A program made the translations under genes and the position numbers. A stretch of 64,000 bases of DNA from Symsagittifera roscoffensis. Taxonomy: Eukaryota > Xenacoelomorpha > Acoela > Convolutidae. This document shows, in pieces, positions 32,404 through 45,103 of the stretch (positions are counted from its first letter, which is position 1; each line of letters begins with the position of its first letter). The stretch is taken from the NCBI RefSeq assembly GCF_963678635.1, contig NC_087066.1:20307996-20371995 (forward strand), written 5' to 3'. Below the pieces are notes generated by a model. That model ran no database searches. It saw nothing but the letters and a program-made list of their open reading frames with translations, and was not told the origin of the DNA.

Positions 32404-35400
32404 CCCCCTTTTTTAACTTGAAAAATACATTTTTTTTCATTTCCCTCGTTCTGGAATTTTGGAGTTTCCTTGGTAGCGTCTTTAGATGATGAATGCTTGT
32501 TTGGGTTTCTCGTTCTCTTTGGAAATTCATTGAGTTTTTAATCGGTGATTTTTCTTGTAAAAATACTCATTGCTGAATCGAAACTTTTTAGGAACTCGGC
32601 GTCAGGAGTGGTTCTTCGTGCCGGTCGATCAATTACATAGCGCGAATTGATTGCTCTTCCTGTGTGAGTAGTCAGTGGTGGCGGTTTCTCTTGGTGGCTT
32701 TCCTGGATTGTGTTTTGGAGCTTGTTGTCTTTTTGTTCGCTTGATGCCCTAATGTATTCTGGTATTTGTGAGTCCAACTGGATTTAAGTACATTCGACTG
32801 ATGATGAGAGCGAAACAAACTCATGTGCTTCTTACCTAGATGTGGCGGCTGTGGTGTCTGTATTTTCCGGTGTTGGTACTAATTGTACTTGGCAGATTAT
32901 ATTCTTGCTTTTGGTCACTTGGTCTTCGATATTGCTAATAGGTATGGCATTTCCGAATTTCCCGGCCAAAGTATTTGTACGCGCCCTAGTAGAACGGCGA
33001 CACTCTTGTTCAAATTCTTCCGGTGTACGTTTTTGGTTTCTAGTTTCTTTGCGGCTGATTTTTTCGGTGAAGGTGTTTTGCGGTTGAGTTCTTGATCGAA
33101 CGCCAGAGAAATTGACGTATCACATTCGAATTGGATGTCTCCATTTGGTAGTTTGCTATTTTTCCTTGGGCTCCGGTTGCCAATTGGCTTGTATTGTAGG
33201 CAGGTTTTCTTTGTATCGTCCTTCTTTGCTGTATGTTTGATTTTAGGGATGGCAGTTTCAAATAATTTTTCCGGTCCCAACGCCCGTCGGCTCAGTGATT
33301 GTGTAAGTATCTGCTCGAGATTTTTCGGTGGTGGTTTTTTCGGGCTGGTCTTTTTTCGTACTTCAGGTACCGTCTGGTTTGTTGTTTGCTTAGGGTTGAT
33401 TAAGTCTATGTTCGTTGAGGTTGTTTTGCTGCTAGCATGTCGTTGTTGCGCTGATTCGCACTGTCCCCTGTTTGTTTTGTTCCTTACTACTGAAACACGA
33501 GGTTTTGCTCTGGGCAAGTGTTTATTGGCAACGAAATCTTTAAGAGCTGCTGGTCTAAGTTTCCCGTATACACGTGGACCCGGTACGAACGCGAGACCAT
33601 CGTGTCTAATTACCCGTGGTTGTTTTTCGTCCTCTCGAACCCAAGCTGTGTGGGGTGAATAATTAACAGTAAAATCATTTTTCCAAGATTTTAAACTGCG
33701 TCGCAAAAACCCCTGGTTTTTTTAATTTTCTTGCAATGGTACCGGTTTTTCGGGCTAATTGTTCAATTTTTTCTCCAAGTTTTGTGTTGATTGTAGTCTG
33801 TGGAGCTTTAAAACAATCTTTGAGGAATACTAGCGGTGCCCATTCAATATTTTGTTTTTCCTGGTTTGTTAGGGTACGATTAGGTTTTCTAATTCTCATT
33901 TGCGATATATCGTTAATTGTGTTTTCTTTAAAGAACTTGCGTTTTTCGTTTATCAGATCATATAGGATGTTAGATAAAGTAAATGCGCACCTATAGGGAA
34001 CTTTTCCATTAGTTGACGATCAAATTCCTCATCACTTGTATCTTAACTGTTCGCGCCGGCTGGTTGTTGGTGGGATGTGTTTGTAGCTTTCTGCTTCTTT
34101 GTCCCTGATTCTACTACTGTTTTGTTCTCCGTTGTCCTGCTTGTGGCTTTTGAATGCCGTGAGGATGTTGGTGTGGGATTTATAGTCGTTTCTGGCAGGT
34201 GTTGGTGTTTGCGGTACGTGACAACTAAATCGTCTTCGCTGTTGGCATCGTGATTCCACATTGCTTCTGCCATTAGAGCTGGTTTTGTGAGTAGTCTTTG
34301 GTCTAAACAAGTGATCTTCGTCTTTTCCCAAGATAGGTTAAATAATTTAGGAGATGTGGCAATATTGCTCAACGGCGTGTTTGATTTTCTACCAAATTGC
34401 GCTTCAATTGGCGATATTTTTGTAGTAGTTTTTGATGTTATTTATAAAGTTTTAACAAGTTCGGCCACATCGGAAGCAAGTTTATACGGTCTATTGCTAT
34501 TATCAATTTTCATAACAGAGAGTCGAGTTTTAAGTGTCCTAATCAGTCTCTTCATCATGCCTATAGAGCGGTGATCATCCAGTGGTACAAACTTTAGATT
34601 GTTTTTACAAAAAAGCATAAGTTTTTCGCCCTAAACACTTGTGCTTGGTCACATCGAATGTTTTTTGAGACCCCGTGGTTGAAAATGTGTGTTTGCATAA
34701 ACTGAATTGTTGTGTCTGCTTTATTATTTGTTACTACTTTGACCGACAAAAATCGGAAAAACGAGAGAATCGATCGACCGCTACCGGTATGTACACTACT
34801 TTATTATTTTCGTCAGGCAGCGGCCCTGCGAAATCCAATTGGATTTCTTCGTGGGGCTCTACTACTGCGTCTAGCGCCATGAAATGATGTTTTCATGAAA
34901 TGACATTTAAGTTTTTACCTTTTTGTCGGCACTCCTTGCAGTTCTGAGCCGTGGCCACGATATCCCGGTGCAGGTACGGTTACCACAGGTTTTTGGCTGC
35001 CTCGATCATCCCGCCTTGTCCCGGCTGTGTTAGGTGGAGTGAATCCACAAGGATTTGGCGCAGTTGTTTCGGTATAACAGCTCTGTAATCATACAGGAGT
35101 ATTCCATCTCTCACTGAAAGGCTGTAATTGACGTTGTAGAAATAAGGGCCGTAGCATGATTTCAGTGTCTCCCATTTTTGTGATCGTACCATGTTTAGTA
35201 ATGGCTGTAGCCTCCGGTCTTTCTTTGAAGCGGCCGTTATGAATTTATTGTCGAAGAATTTTTTTAAGTGTCGTCTATACATCAGTGAGTCCTCCTCTTC
35301 CGTTGTGGCTTTTTCTTAAAATTCTTCTGAGTAGTAATAATGACATACCGGACGCGGGTCTAGACAACAAGCCGACGGGACTTCAAGCCAAAGGGACTTC

Positions 35401-36495
35401 AGGCCGAAATTTAAATTTTACATTCACGCAAAACACTATTTTTTTAATCTGTAAAACGTTGCTTTTAAAATTTTTAGGCAAACGTAGACCAGAATAAAGG
35501 TTCTTCATGACAATAATTCACTTGGAATTGGCATAACTTAAAAATATCAGCCGGTTTTTGAAGCGCATAAATTATAAACAAGAAAATTTCCTTTAACAGT
35601 GTTTTTTTTTCAACTTTCCTAAGCATCATTTGGAAGCTTAAGTTTCATGAAAACGCCAATAACTACTGAAGAAAGATCATGAAAGTGAGTAATTATTCAA
35701 AAGAATTTACAATTGATCATATTTCATGACTTGATGAGAAATTTTTCGGATTGAAGTCCCTAATTTTACGATTCGGCTTGAAGTCCTGTCGGCTTAATGT
35801 CCTGCACCCATCGGACGCAGTGTTCAGTTGTCGGTTCATTATGTTTGCAACAGAATGTTTCTTAGAGATGATTGATGGATTCCCAAATTTTGTAAAAAGG
35901 TTAACGCGACTGAAATGTGGCAATTGAGTTTCTACAGTAAATAATGTTTGTGTTGCAATCGAATTTGAAGCAATGTCATTTTCGTTCCGGTTGAGCGATT
36001 GCGTGCCTAGAAGTCCGTTCGGATTTGAGGTCTTTGCTAGATTTAAGCTTGTGCTGCCTCAAAAACCAAGACATGCTATGAAATCGTCATTTAGAGCAAC
36101 CACGAAATGTTCGTCCCAGTATGCGGGCGATTGAGGTTGCCCCACTGGATGTCTCAAAAATTAATCAATTGACCTCATTTTGCTACCCACTAGGTGTCTT
36201 ATATACAAAAACAAATAGTAGTAACCAGTGTATGCATCTGGTTAGCCTACTTTGGTAAATTTTATGATTTTAATTGCATTGTAGAACGCTGACTAAGGAT
36301 TGGTGGTCAGTAATTTGTGTAAATCTTCTACCATATAGGTAATATTTGAAACGCTCTATTGCTCGAACTCGTGCAAGCGGTTCTGATTCGTTTACCGAGT
36401 ACTTATTTTCTCATGTATTAAGAAAGCGCGAGGCATAGGCAATTGTAGCCCAGCCATCTGGAGTTTCTTGTTCCAACGCACACCCAATACCGTGC
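32404..36495 (-). pseudogene. Ty3/gypsy pol relic, copy 1 (RNase H, integrase, tail)
   Basis: Minus strand, 5' to 3'. RNase H pieces lie at 36490-35930 (GIGCALEQE, later decayed). A MITE interrupts at 35356-35810. The integrase zinc-finger region is a 100-codon frame at 35282-34980, with NCKECRQKGKN at 34944-34912. The core has Asp at 34835-34833 (IQLDFAGP) and Asp at 34650-34648 (IRCDQ), and the position of the catalytic Glu is Lys (34552-34550, GMMKRLIRT). A frameshift lies near 34740. A long basic C-terminal frame covers 33706-32915, and a last frame 32777-32538. RT and gag are absent. Two of the three core acidic residues remain, so integration activity is not expected. Confidence 0.85.
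35356..35810. mobile_element. MITE inserted in gypsy copy 1
   Basis: The left end 'gggtctagacaacaagccga' and right end (complement) 'tgggtgcaggacattaagcc' are imperfect inverted repeats continuing into 'gacgggacttcaagcc'. Flanked by ccggacgc (35348-35355) and tcggacgc (35811-35818), 7 of 8. The 8-bp duplication suggests hAT, but the termini differ from the CAGGGGCG family. It interrupts the RNase H-integrase junction. Confidence 0.8.
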
Positions 36496-37081
36496 AGGTA
36501 CAATTTTAAGAATACAAAAGGCTCGAGTTATTAATCTGGCGAGTTATTAATTATCTGGAGTTAATTAATTTTCCCCCATCTGAATTTCAAGTTCCAACAA
36601 AGCTTCAAATATCAGCGCGGAATTTTGAATATTTCAGCCGCTGTTTAAAGTTCCGGTGAGAAAATTTTCTATCAAAAATGACAAACAAGTTCGAAAAAAA
36701 TGTATGTTTTTTCTTTGTTTCTGTTATACCCACGGATTGAATATTCTGTGTAAACTGGATTGACATTCTAAGTCTTGGGTAAGAAAATAAGAAGAGTTTG
36801 ATCAACGTAAAGTCATTTGTTAAACTGTTGTCTGTTGGCTTCGGATCTGACCTCGAAAAGCATATGAGTGTCAGAAACTCATAATAACTAGTACATAACT
36901 GGTTAAATTTAATAATTACGTATTTATAACAGACTTCTATGATTAATGTAAATATACCCATTGGTTAAGAAGCGCCAAGAGGTTGAGTAAATAAAATACT
37001 ATGGTTTATGTTCATGTTTTAGTACGCATGGCATCTAGTCCCTACATTGGGTTTTCTTCTTATATCCAACTGGATAACACT
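36496..37081 (-). repeat. LTR of gypsy copy 2 (3' LTR)
   Basis: Near-identical to 31819-32403 with a few substitutions and a small replacement near 36810. It abuts the RNase H part of copy 1 directly at 36495/36496, consistent with copy 2 having inserted into copy 1. Confidence 0.75.
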
Positions 37082-39394
37082 CCCCCTTTTTTAACTTGAA
37101 AAATACATTTTTTTTTCATTTCCCTCGTTCTGGAATTTTGGAGTTTCCTTGGTAGCGTCTTTAGATGATGATTGCTTGTTTTGTGTTTCTCGTTCACTTT
37201 GGAAATTAATTGAGTTTTTAATCGGTGATTTTTCTTGTAAAAATACTCATTGCTGAATCGAAACTCTTTAGGAACTCGGCGTCAGGAGTGGTTCTTCGTG
37301 CCGGTCGATCAATTACATAGCGCGAATTGATTGCTCTTCCTGTGTGAGTAGTCAGTGGTAGCGGTTTCTCTTGGTGGCTTTCCTGGATTGTGTTTTGGAG
37401 CTTGTTGTCTTTTTGTTCGCTTGATGCCCTAATGTATTCTGGTATTTGTGAGTCCAACTGGATTTAAGTACATTCGACTGATGATGAGAGCGAAACAAAC
37501 TCATGTGCTTCTTACCTAGATGTGGCGGCTGTGGTGTCTGTATTTTCCGGTGTTGGTACTATTTGTACTTGGCAGATTATATTCTTGCTTTTGGTCACTT
37601 GGTCTTCGATATTGCTAATAGGTATGGCATTTCCGAATTTCCCGGCCAAAGTATTTGTACGCGCCCTAGTAGAACGGCGACACTCTTGTTCAAATTCTTC
37701 CGGTGTACGTTTTTGGTTTTTAGTTTTTTGCGGCTGATTTTTTCGGTGAAGGTGTTTTGCGGTTGAGTTCTTGATCGAACGACAGAGAAATTGACGTATC
37801 ACATTCGAATTGGATGTCTCCATTTGGTAGTTTGCTATTTTTCATTGGGCTCCGGTTGCCAATTGGCTTGTATTGCAGGTAGGTTTTCTTTGTATCGTCC
37901 TTCTTTGCTGTATGTTTGATTTTAGGGTTGGCAGTTTCAAATAATTTTTCCGGTCCCGACGCCCGTCGGCTCAGTGATTGTGTAAGTATCTGCTCGAGAT
38001 TTTTCGGTGGTGGTTTTTTCGGGCTGGTCTTTTTTCGTACTTCAGGTACCGTCTGGTTTGTTGTTTGCTTAGGGTTGATTAAGTCTATGTTCGTTGAGGT
38101 TGTTTTGCTGCTAGCATGTCCTTGTTGCGCTGATTCGCACTGTCCACTGTTTGTTTTGTTCCTTACTACTGAAACGCGAGGTTTTGCTCTGGGCAAGTGT
38201 TTATTGGCAACGAAATCTTTAAGAGCTGCTGGTCTAAATTTCCCGTATACACGTGGACCCGGTACGAACGCGAGACCATCGTGTCTAATTACCCGTGGTT
38301 GTTTTTCGTCCTCTCCAACCCAAGCTGTGTGGGGTGAATAATTAACAGTACAATCATTTTTCCAAGATTTTAAACTGCGTCGCAAAAACCCCTGGTTTTT
38401 TAAATTTTCTTGCAATGGTACCGGTTTTTCAAGTGTTGGTGTTTGCGGTACGTTACAACTAAATCGTCTTCGCTGTTGGCATCGTGATTCCACATTGCTT
38501 CTGCCATTAGAGCTGGTTTTGTGAGTAGTCTTTGGTCTAAACAAGTGATCTTCGTCTTTTCCCAAGATAGGTTAAACAATTTAGGAGATGTGGCAATATT
38601 GCTCAACGGCGTGTTTGATTTTCTACCAAATTGCGCTTCAATTGGCGATATTTTTGTAGTAGTTTTTGATGTTATTTATAAAGTTTTAACAAGTTCGGCC
38701 ACATCGGAAGCAAGTTTATACGGTCTATTGCTATTATCAATTTTCATAACAGAGAGTCGAGTTTTAAGTGTCCTAATCAGTCTCTTCATCATGCCTATAG
38801 AGCGGTGATCATCCAGTGGTACAAACTTTAGATTGTTTTTACAAAAAAGCATAAGTTTTTCGCCCTAAACACTTGTGCTTGGTCACATCGAATGTTTTTT
38901 GAGACCCCGTGGTTGAAAATGTGTGTTTGCATAAACTGAATTGTTGTGTCTGCTTTATTATTTGTTACTACTTTGACCGACAAAAATCGGAAAAACGAGA
39001 GAATCGATCGACCGCTACCGGTATGTACACTACTTTATTATTTTCGTCAGGCAGCGGCCCTGCGAAATCCAATTGGATTTCTTCGTGGGGCTCTACTACT
39101 GCGTCTAGCGCCATGAAATGATGTTTTCATGAAATGACATTTAAGTTTTTACCTTTTTGTCGGCACTCCTTGCAGTTCTGAGCCGTGGCCACGATATCCC
39201 GGTGCAGGTACGGTTACCACAGGTTTTTGGCTGCCTCGATCATCCCGCCTTGTCCCGGGTGTGTTAGGTGGAGTGAATCCACAAGGATTTGGCGCAGTTG
39301 TTTCGGTATAACAGCTCTGTAATCATACAGGAGTATTCCATCTCTCACTGAAAGGCTGTTTTTGACGTTGTAGAAATAAGGGCCGTAGCATGAT
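37082..39394 (-). pseudogene. Ty3/gypsy pol relic, copy 2 (integrase and tail)
   Basis: Co-linear with copy 1 (offset 4677 at the LTR, 4234 at the integrase), with very high identity. It lacks about 445 bp present at 33751-34195 of copy 1, which fuses two frames into one of 281 codons (38565-37720). It carries the same integrase Glu-to-Lys change (38786-38784) and the same frameshift near 38974. It stops at 39394 within the sequence before the zinc finger, at a point that is not an element end. RT, gag and 5' LTR are missing. Confidence 0.85.
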
Positions 39395-40429
39395 AGACAA
39401 GAAACTTAAGGAAATGAATTCAAAACTACAAAATAACTAACCGCCAAAAACTGATTGTAGACAACAAAAAACTGTTTCAAATAATTAGTTTAGTCTATGC
39501 GGATTTATCCTTTTTATTTCAAAAGTAATTTTGAGTCGACTTAACGAAGTTCTCACAACAGCTTATAAACTTATCCACACTAAGATGCAGCAGTTGGGTG
39601 AGCATTGTGACTCTGGTTTAGACAAGTTGAGACCGGATCGAGGATCAATGCACAAACCCATTGAATGAAAAATCCAATTAGTGCAGTACAAAATTCTAGA
39701 ATTCTTATATAGTAACATTAGCTTTGAATACTCGCTACATGCACAAGCTAAAACCCCTGGAAGATATACTTACATTTGCAAGGTTGTTTCTCTAATCTTT
39801 TAAAAAAGATGTTCAGCTTCATTGTCTTGGTATAAACAATGAAGCAAGGAACAAGCCAAAACCCTGGAAGTTATATTGACATTTGCAAGGTTGTTTTTTT
39901 ATCTCTTAAAAAAAGATATTCAGCTTCATTGTCAAGGAATAAACAGTAGAACAAGGAAGATTTGTCCCCCTCCTTCTGATATAAAGTCATATAAACGGTG
40001 GAATCACAATGAAAGTAACATCTCAGCTAGGCCAACTTGAGTTGGTCCGCGATTGAAAACTTTAAGGCTTCGGCGAGAAACAGTTTGTCCACGCCAACTG
40101 AGACTTAACGAAACTAACCATGACTGATGCGAACGACCATTAAGCGAACGAGCAAAGCGACGTATGATCAGTTGAAAATGAACAACCAGGTCAAAGCAAG
40201 GCGAAAGAGCAGAGCGATCAATCATCGTTTGCTAGAGTGCAACATGGACGACCCGATCAAACAGGACGCAACTACCTGAAACTGTTTACTCGAGAAGTGG
40301 TCACTTGAGGTGAAATCTCAAGCATAGGGATGCGATAAACGTAATCCGATCGACCTATCCTGTGACTAATCTTGCGGGCATGCGGATCTCTCTGGCGGTT
40401 ATAAAAAAGAGTCTGGCATCGATCAGCGA
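39395..40429. other. Upstream part of the BEL/Pao relic region
   Basis: Begins at the broken end of gypsy copy 2. Apart from the 108-bp tandem pair it may include the LTR or leader and the start of gag of the BEL/Pao element; the composition shifts from about 39960. No frame is long enough to annotate. Confidence 0.35.
39743..39955 (+). repeat. 108-bp tandem duplication
   Basis: 'acaagc.aaaacc.ctggaag' at 39743 and 39851, 'acatttgcaaggttgttt' and 'agatrttcagcttcattgtc' in each unit. Slightly diverged. Confidence 0.85.
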
Positions 40430-42345
40430 AAAGAATCAATTGGTAGAGGATGCTGCACCAAACGAACGTCTGGAGGCAGAAACTGAAAAAATATAAATGA
40501 GTTTATAACAGAGGTATGAGAACTCTTTCAGCAAACGGAGTTCTTCCAGAGGAATGGCAAAAGTCTTTTCCTTCAGTTCAAACAGTGTTTCACTCAGATC
40601 AAGTCAGATCAAGTTGCCTAAAATTGACCTTCCCTCTTTCAGTGGGAAGTAAACGGAGTGCATGAGCTTCATTGACCAGTTTGATACCTGAAAATATGGA
40701 AATCCAAACCTACAAGCTGAAAAGTTGAACTAATTTAAGACTTCACTTGGAGGAGAAGCCCGTTGTCAGGTCAGGAATATTGCAAAAATTGTTGTGAACT
40801 ACGACAAGGAGGACTCTGATGGACCGGTCCGACAACAAAAGGATTATTTGGAGCACGCATCTCAAATTTATGTTCAAACACCCGGTTTTGACGACTGAAG
40901 ATGGGACTGGGCTGTGAAAGCTTTTGGAGTTGTTTTTTGCGAAAAAGCGGCTGCACTTGAAATGCGACGCTGTAACACCCAAAACTGGGAATCAATATTG
41001 GTTCTTGTCATTGAGCAGAAACTAGATCGCAAAGCCAAAAGCAATGGCAGCTTGACAATTTCACGAGCTTGACGATTTCATTCGTGCACGATCGAGGGAA
41101 CTAGAAGTAGCGAAGCCAACAATCAATTTCCAGAAACCAACGATTCGAAGTGAAGCACAAGCTGTTGCCCGAAATAAAAACTGATCGAAGACAGTCGTAT
41201 GGAGTAAAAACTGTGGACAAACAATGCGAGTTTTTTTTGCACTTCAAACTGTAACTGCATATATGAGTCCAAAAAATTAAAAGCACAAACACGAAAGGAC
41301 GAAATGACTTCCCAACGACTGTGTTTCAATTGTTTGCGCCCAGGGCATATGGTAACAAATTACCCAAGCTCTCACAATTGAAAGCAGTGTGTAATAAAGC
41401 ACTATTCCCTTCTTCGTAAAGACAATCAGCTAGAACATCCGAACACAACTGAGCGAAAAACTGTTAACGATTCTCCGACGATTGGAAACAACCTGTGTAC
41501 TGTAATCAGTGCTGAGCAACCATACTTGAAACTTGTAGGATACCGTTGCTCAACCATCACAGACAGGAAATCCGTTGCCGTGCCTTGAAAGATAAAGGAT
41601 CCAGTTGAAATTCCTCAGTGAAAGTTTCATAAGACGACATGGGTTGCCTCCTAAATCAATCAGTCAAACAATTAAACCAGTTAGAACTCCACCTGATTGG
41701 AAAAAAAGAGCTTGCCTCGATAACTTATTCATTGCCTGGAGAAGAAACAATACGAGCAGACTTTTTCATCACGCCCCAAGTCACATCTGATCTACCAGGC
41801 GACGATATTAAGACAAACGTTAGAACCCTCGGCGAGTGCAAAGCCACATCACTCAAACAGTTCTTCATTCTGGAACGCAAAGTTAAGCAGGATGCTGCTT
41901 TGTACACTCAGTAACAAGATTTTATCAAGAATTCCGATACAAGGGTCAACTAGAAATTGTACTCCCAGATGAGCTCGCAATGTCAGAGAAAAGAAGCTTT
42001 TATCCATTCCACTATTGCATTCAAAATGATAGTACCCAAATTTCGCTGAATGACGCACTGATGTTTGGCCCCAAGCTTCAAGACGATTTGTTTGATCATC
42101 TACTACGTTTACGAAATTTACGAAATGTCTGGTGGCTCTCAACAAGGAGGATGAAGACTACCACCAAATTTTATGGAGAGATGGGCCCAACCAATCGATA
42201 GAAACCTACAGAATGACACGAGCGACATATTGCATTGGTAGCAGTTGCGGTTGCTATCGTTCTGTACGATCACTCACCGAAGCAGGGAAGCATTCTTGTT
42301 TCGAGGACACAATCAGTAGAGACTTCTACGTCTAGTTAGCTGGTT
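40430..42345 (+). pseudogene. BEL/Pao gag-pol relic
   Basis: Plus-strand pieces in the order of a BEL/Pao polyprotein. Gag: KLPKIDLPSF near 40612-40645, then KTSLGGEA near 40738. Zinc knuckle: CFNCLRPGHMVTNY at 41322-41363 (CX2CX4HX4C with the last Cys now Tyr), followed by HYSLLRKDNQ, a segment typical of this superfamily. Protease and linker: frame 41639-41914. RT: ISLNDALMFGPKLQDDLFDH near 42040-42100, YHQILWRDGPN near 42148, and RDFYV ending in a stop at 42335, exactly where the YVDD active-site motif should follow. Many stops and frame changes; the C-terminal half of RT, RNase H and integrase are absent. It lies in intron 1 of the galactosyltransferase gene, same strand. Confidence 0.85.
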
Positions 42346-43731
42346 GACTGTTGCAGATGACATATCTCAAATAACTAATAGTTCATGTACGGAGTTTTTA
42401 GTTAGTGGTAAGTCAGTTAAACATCCCAATTTTTTTCTCCAATTATAATCGGTATTCAAAATATGGCTTGTTTTTGTTTTTCAATTGATCTAAGTATAAT
42501 ATATATGAAAAGTGTGGGCAGGTGTTGAAAAAGTCTTTATCTGAATTGTGAAAAAGTTTACTGGTCTACGGTAATCAACTCGGGATTCAATTTTGTATTT
42601 TGGGGCCTAAAGTTTGACTAAAATTTCAAAAAAAATTTGCAGACACTTGCACAAAATTTGTTCAAATGTTTTAGGAGAGTTTGAAAATAATTTTGTTCTG
42701 CTTGAAAAATTGGGTGTTTTAATTTCTTATGAAAATCTATTTCCATCCTGCTTGATGTAATTTTCATGAGTTTGATTTTAATTGTGTTTGATGTTTGAAG
42801 AGCTGTTTTTGGCAGCCAGGTTCCACTTTCAACTAACTTAAACAAAAAATGGACCAGATCAGACAGCCTAATAGCCAAACTGAACTTTCAAAAGGCTTTT
42901 CAGATTTTGAGAAGTTTGTTTCAAAATGACAAAATCTGTATGGTTTTCGTGTAGAATATGAAAAGCCCTGAAATACTGAAGCCACTGAAATAGAGAAAAT
43001 ATCAGTTGCATTGGTTGACATTTCTCGTGCAAGAAACTACACTAATTTTGAGTGTAATATTTTGAAAACTAAATTTGTCTGTTTTTATAAATTTCAACTA
43101 AATCGCGAGATTAGAAAACTTTGGACATAGAACAAGGCGGTTATTTGAAGAAGGTTTTTTGAAGCTTGTTTTATTATTATTAGTTTTTGAAAATCTCAAA
43201 ATTTATTAAATTATTAGCGATCAAATCTTAATTCATTTTCTTTGCTTATTTGTTAGGCATTCTTTTAACTAATTTACAATTTGCGAGACGTAATAGTGTT
43301 TTTGTAAAGCGGCCTGGTCGTTTTTAGGTACCTGTTTATCTGTTTTTGATCGTACTAACATTGTGGTTTTTTCTGAAAGAAAAAAAAGGTAGTTTCAAAA
43401 AGAAAATATGTTAAAATATTATCTCTGAACTCCTTGTCAACAACTGTTATTGGAAATAATTTGCGGGTAGTAACAATTTTTGGGCCACACTGCTTGTTTC
43501 AGCTCAAACTGCTAATTGTTTAAATGTTTTTCGGGCTTTCGAAAAAAATAAGGAATTCATTGCTAAAGGCTGGTTTTCACGCAGACCTATTTTAGAAAGA
43601 AATTGGACAGCGAGTGGATTGATTCTGGAGTACTTGGATTACCAAGCTGGTGTGCTTGGACTAGTCTAAGCAAGTGGAGGCTTATCGCTTAAAATAATTT
43701 TTTCAATACGCCAAACCCTTTATGCGTTGCT
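42346..43731. other. Intronic AT-rich sequence
   Basis: No gene or element ends recognised. The last 40 bases ('ccctttatgcgttgc') resemble the middle of repeat R1. Confidence 0.4.
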
Positions 43732-45103
43732 ACCCGCATCGGAGTTCCATGGATAATAATCGATTATATTGACTTTTCGTGGTCTGTCTCAAGAAACTTC
43801 GATAATATTCGATTAAAATCGATTAAAAATGGATTATAATGAAACTATATTTCTAATCAAAAAACTCCCCATTTTGCCTCAAAAACAAGTTTCGTTTTCT
43901 TACAAAAATAATCGATTATAATCAATTATAATCGATTAAAAACGAATATTTTTGAAAGAAAATGAAACTTGTTTCTGAGGCAAAATAATCCATTTTTAAT
44001 CGATTATAATTACGAATTTTTTTTCTTTTAATTTTCACAAAAACTGTTACCAATGTCAGTCGCTTAATTTGGAATAAATTAAATTCTCTTCAATTTATTT
44101 TCTTAAGTTTTTTTGACAAGTTTTTTTTCCAAAATTTCGAAAAAAAAAATTGAAACTGTGCGACCTCAAATTGACTTATAAACAAGGGAGTTAGCTTCAA
44201 ACATGACAAATTATGTATAATCCTAGGTAATTTTATATTATTTTACCCTGGAACCGGGGACCGACCTTTTTACATATTCTAGAAGGACCCTGGAACGTTA
44301 ATTCTTGATTATGACTGACCACTTCTATTTAGCTCGGAAATTATTACTTGAATTTTGTGGTCGGGGCTGACAGCATTATGGTAAATAGTTTTCGCAAACA
44401 AAGAAGACTTGTTAAATTCATAAGGTTTGAATTCTACTATACTGGGGGAAACCTACGTGTGTATGTATGTGTGCCCTTATGTGTGTTTGTATGTGTGCCC
44501 CTGTGTGTCTGTTTTTCCTTTTTCCCCGATTGATTCTATCATTCGCAGATTGGACCAGAACTGCCCTCACTGGTTCTCCTTCCCGATGCCCGCTGAGGTC
44601 ACTGGTTCTCCTACCCGATGCCCGCTGAGGTCATTGGTTCTCCTATCCGATGCCCGCTGAGATCACTGGTTCTCCTACCCGATGCCCGATGAGGTCACTG
44701 GTTCTGGAGAAGTATGGGAGAATATGAAGATGAAAAAATGGGAGAACATGAAGATGAAAACATTAAACATGTTTTTTTCATTCATATGTCTTAAATGTAT
44801 GCTGATTCTATGTTTTAAATTATTCTTTGCTCTAACTGCATGTTTTTAGGAAAACTTAGTAATTTTAATTTTTTAAACTTGCTTTTTTCTTCAAGGCATA
44901 GATATAACTAAAATTAGAATAGCCTAATTAACGAAATAAAATGGATTATAATGGATTTTACTTTTTCAAAAAAAATCGATTTTAATGATCACATAATCGC
45001 TTACGTGGTCTAAATTTGCCACAATAATTGATTATAATGACAACGTTTTAGACAACATTTTTCCATTATGATTGATTATTATCCAGGGAACTCCGGTGCG
45101 GGT
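43732..45103. mobile_element. TA-flanked TIR element with CGATTATAAT tracts
   Basis: The left end CCCGCATCGGAGTTCC (43733 onward) and right end GGAACTCCGGTGCGGG (to 45102) are inverted repeats extending about 35 bp; each outer edge is next to TA. The interior just inside both ends is built of 'aatcgattataat' palindromes, and the centre has a VNTR. No transposase frame. The TA duplication suggests a Tc1/mariner-like mode, by inference. It seems to sit in a degenerate R1 copy (flanks at 43715 and 45104-45310). Confidence 0.8.
44568..44706 (+). repeat. 32-bp VNTR, about 4.3 units
   Basis: Units start at 44568, 44600, 44632 and 44664, with a partial fifth at 44696 ('cactggttctcctacccgat' then 'gcccgctgaggt'). 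Almost unmutated, so young or homogenised. It lies inside the TIR element, preceded by a TGTG-rich stretch and followed by a 23-bp duplicate ('gggagaayatgaagatgaaa'). Confidence 0.92.

Noticed and set aside
33135-33662. 175-codon plus-strand frame
   Set aside because: Antisense to the gypsy C-terminal frame, which has family-consistent context; the same shadow occurs in copy 2 at 37916-38341.
34287-34574. 95-codon plus-strand frame present identically at 38521-38808
   Set aside because: Its conservation only reflects the high identity of the two gypsy copies; the integrase is on the opposite strand.
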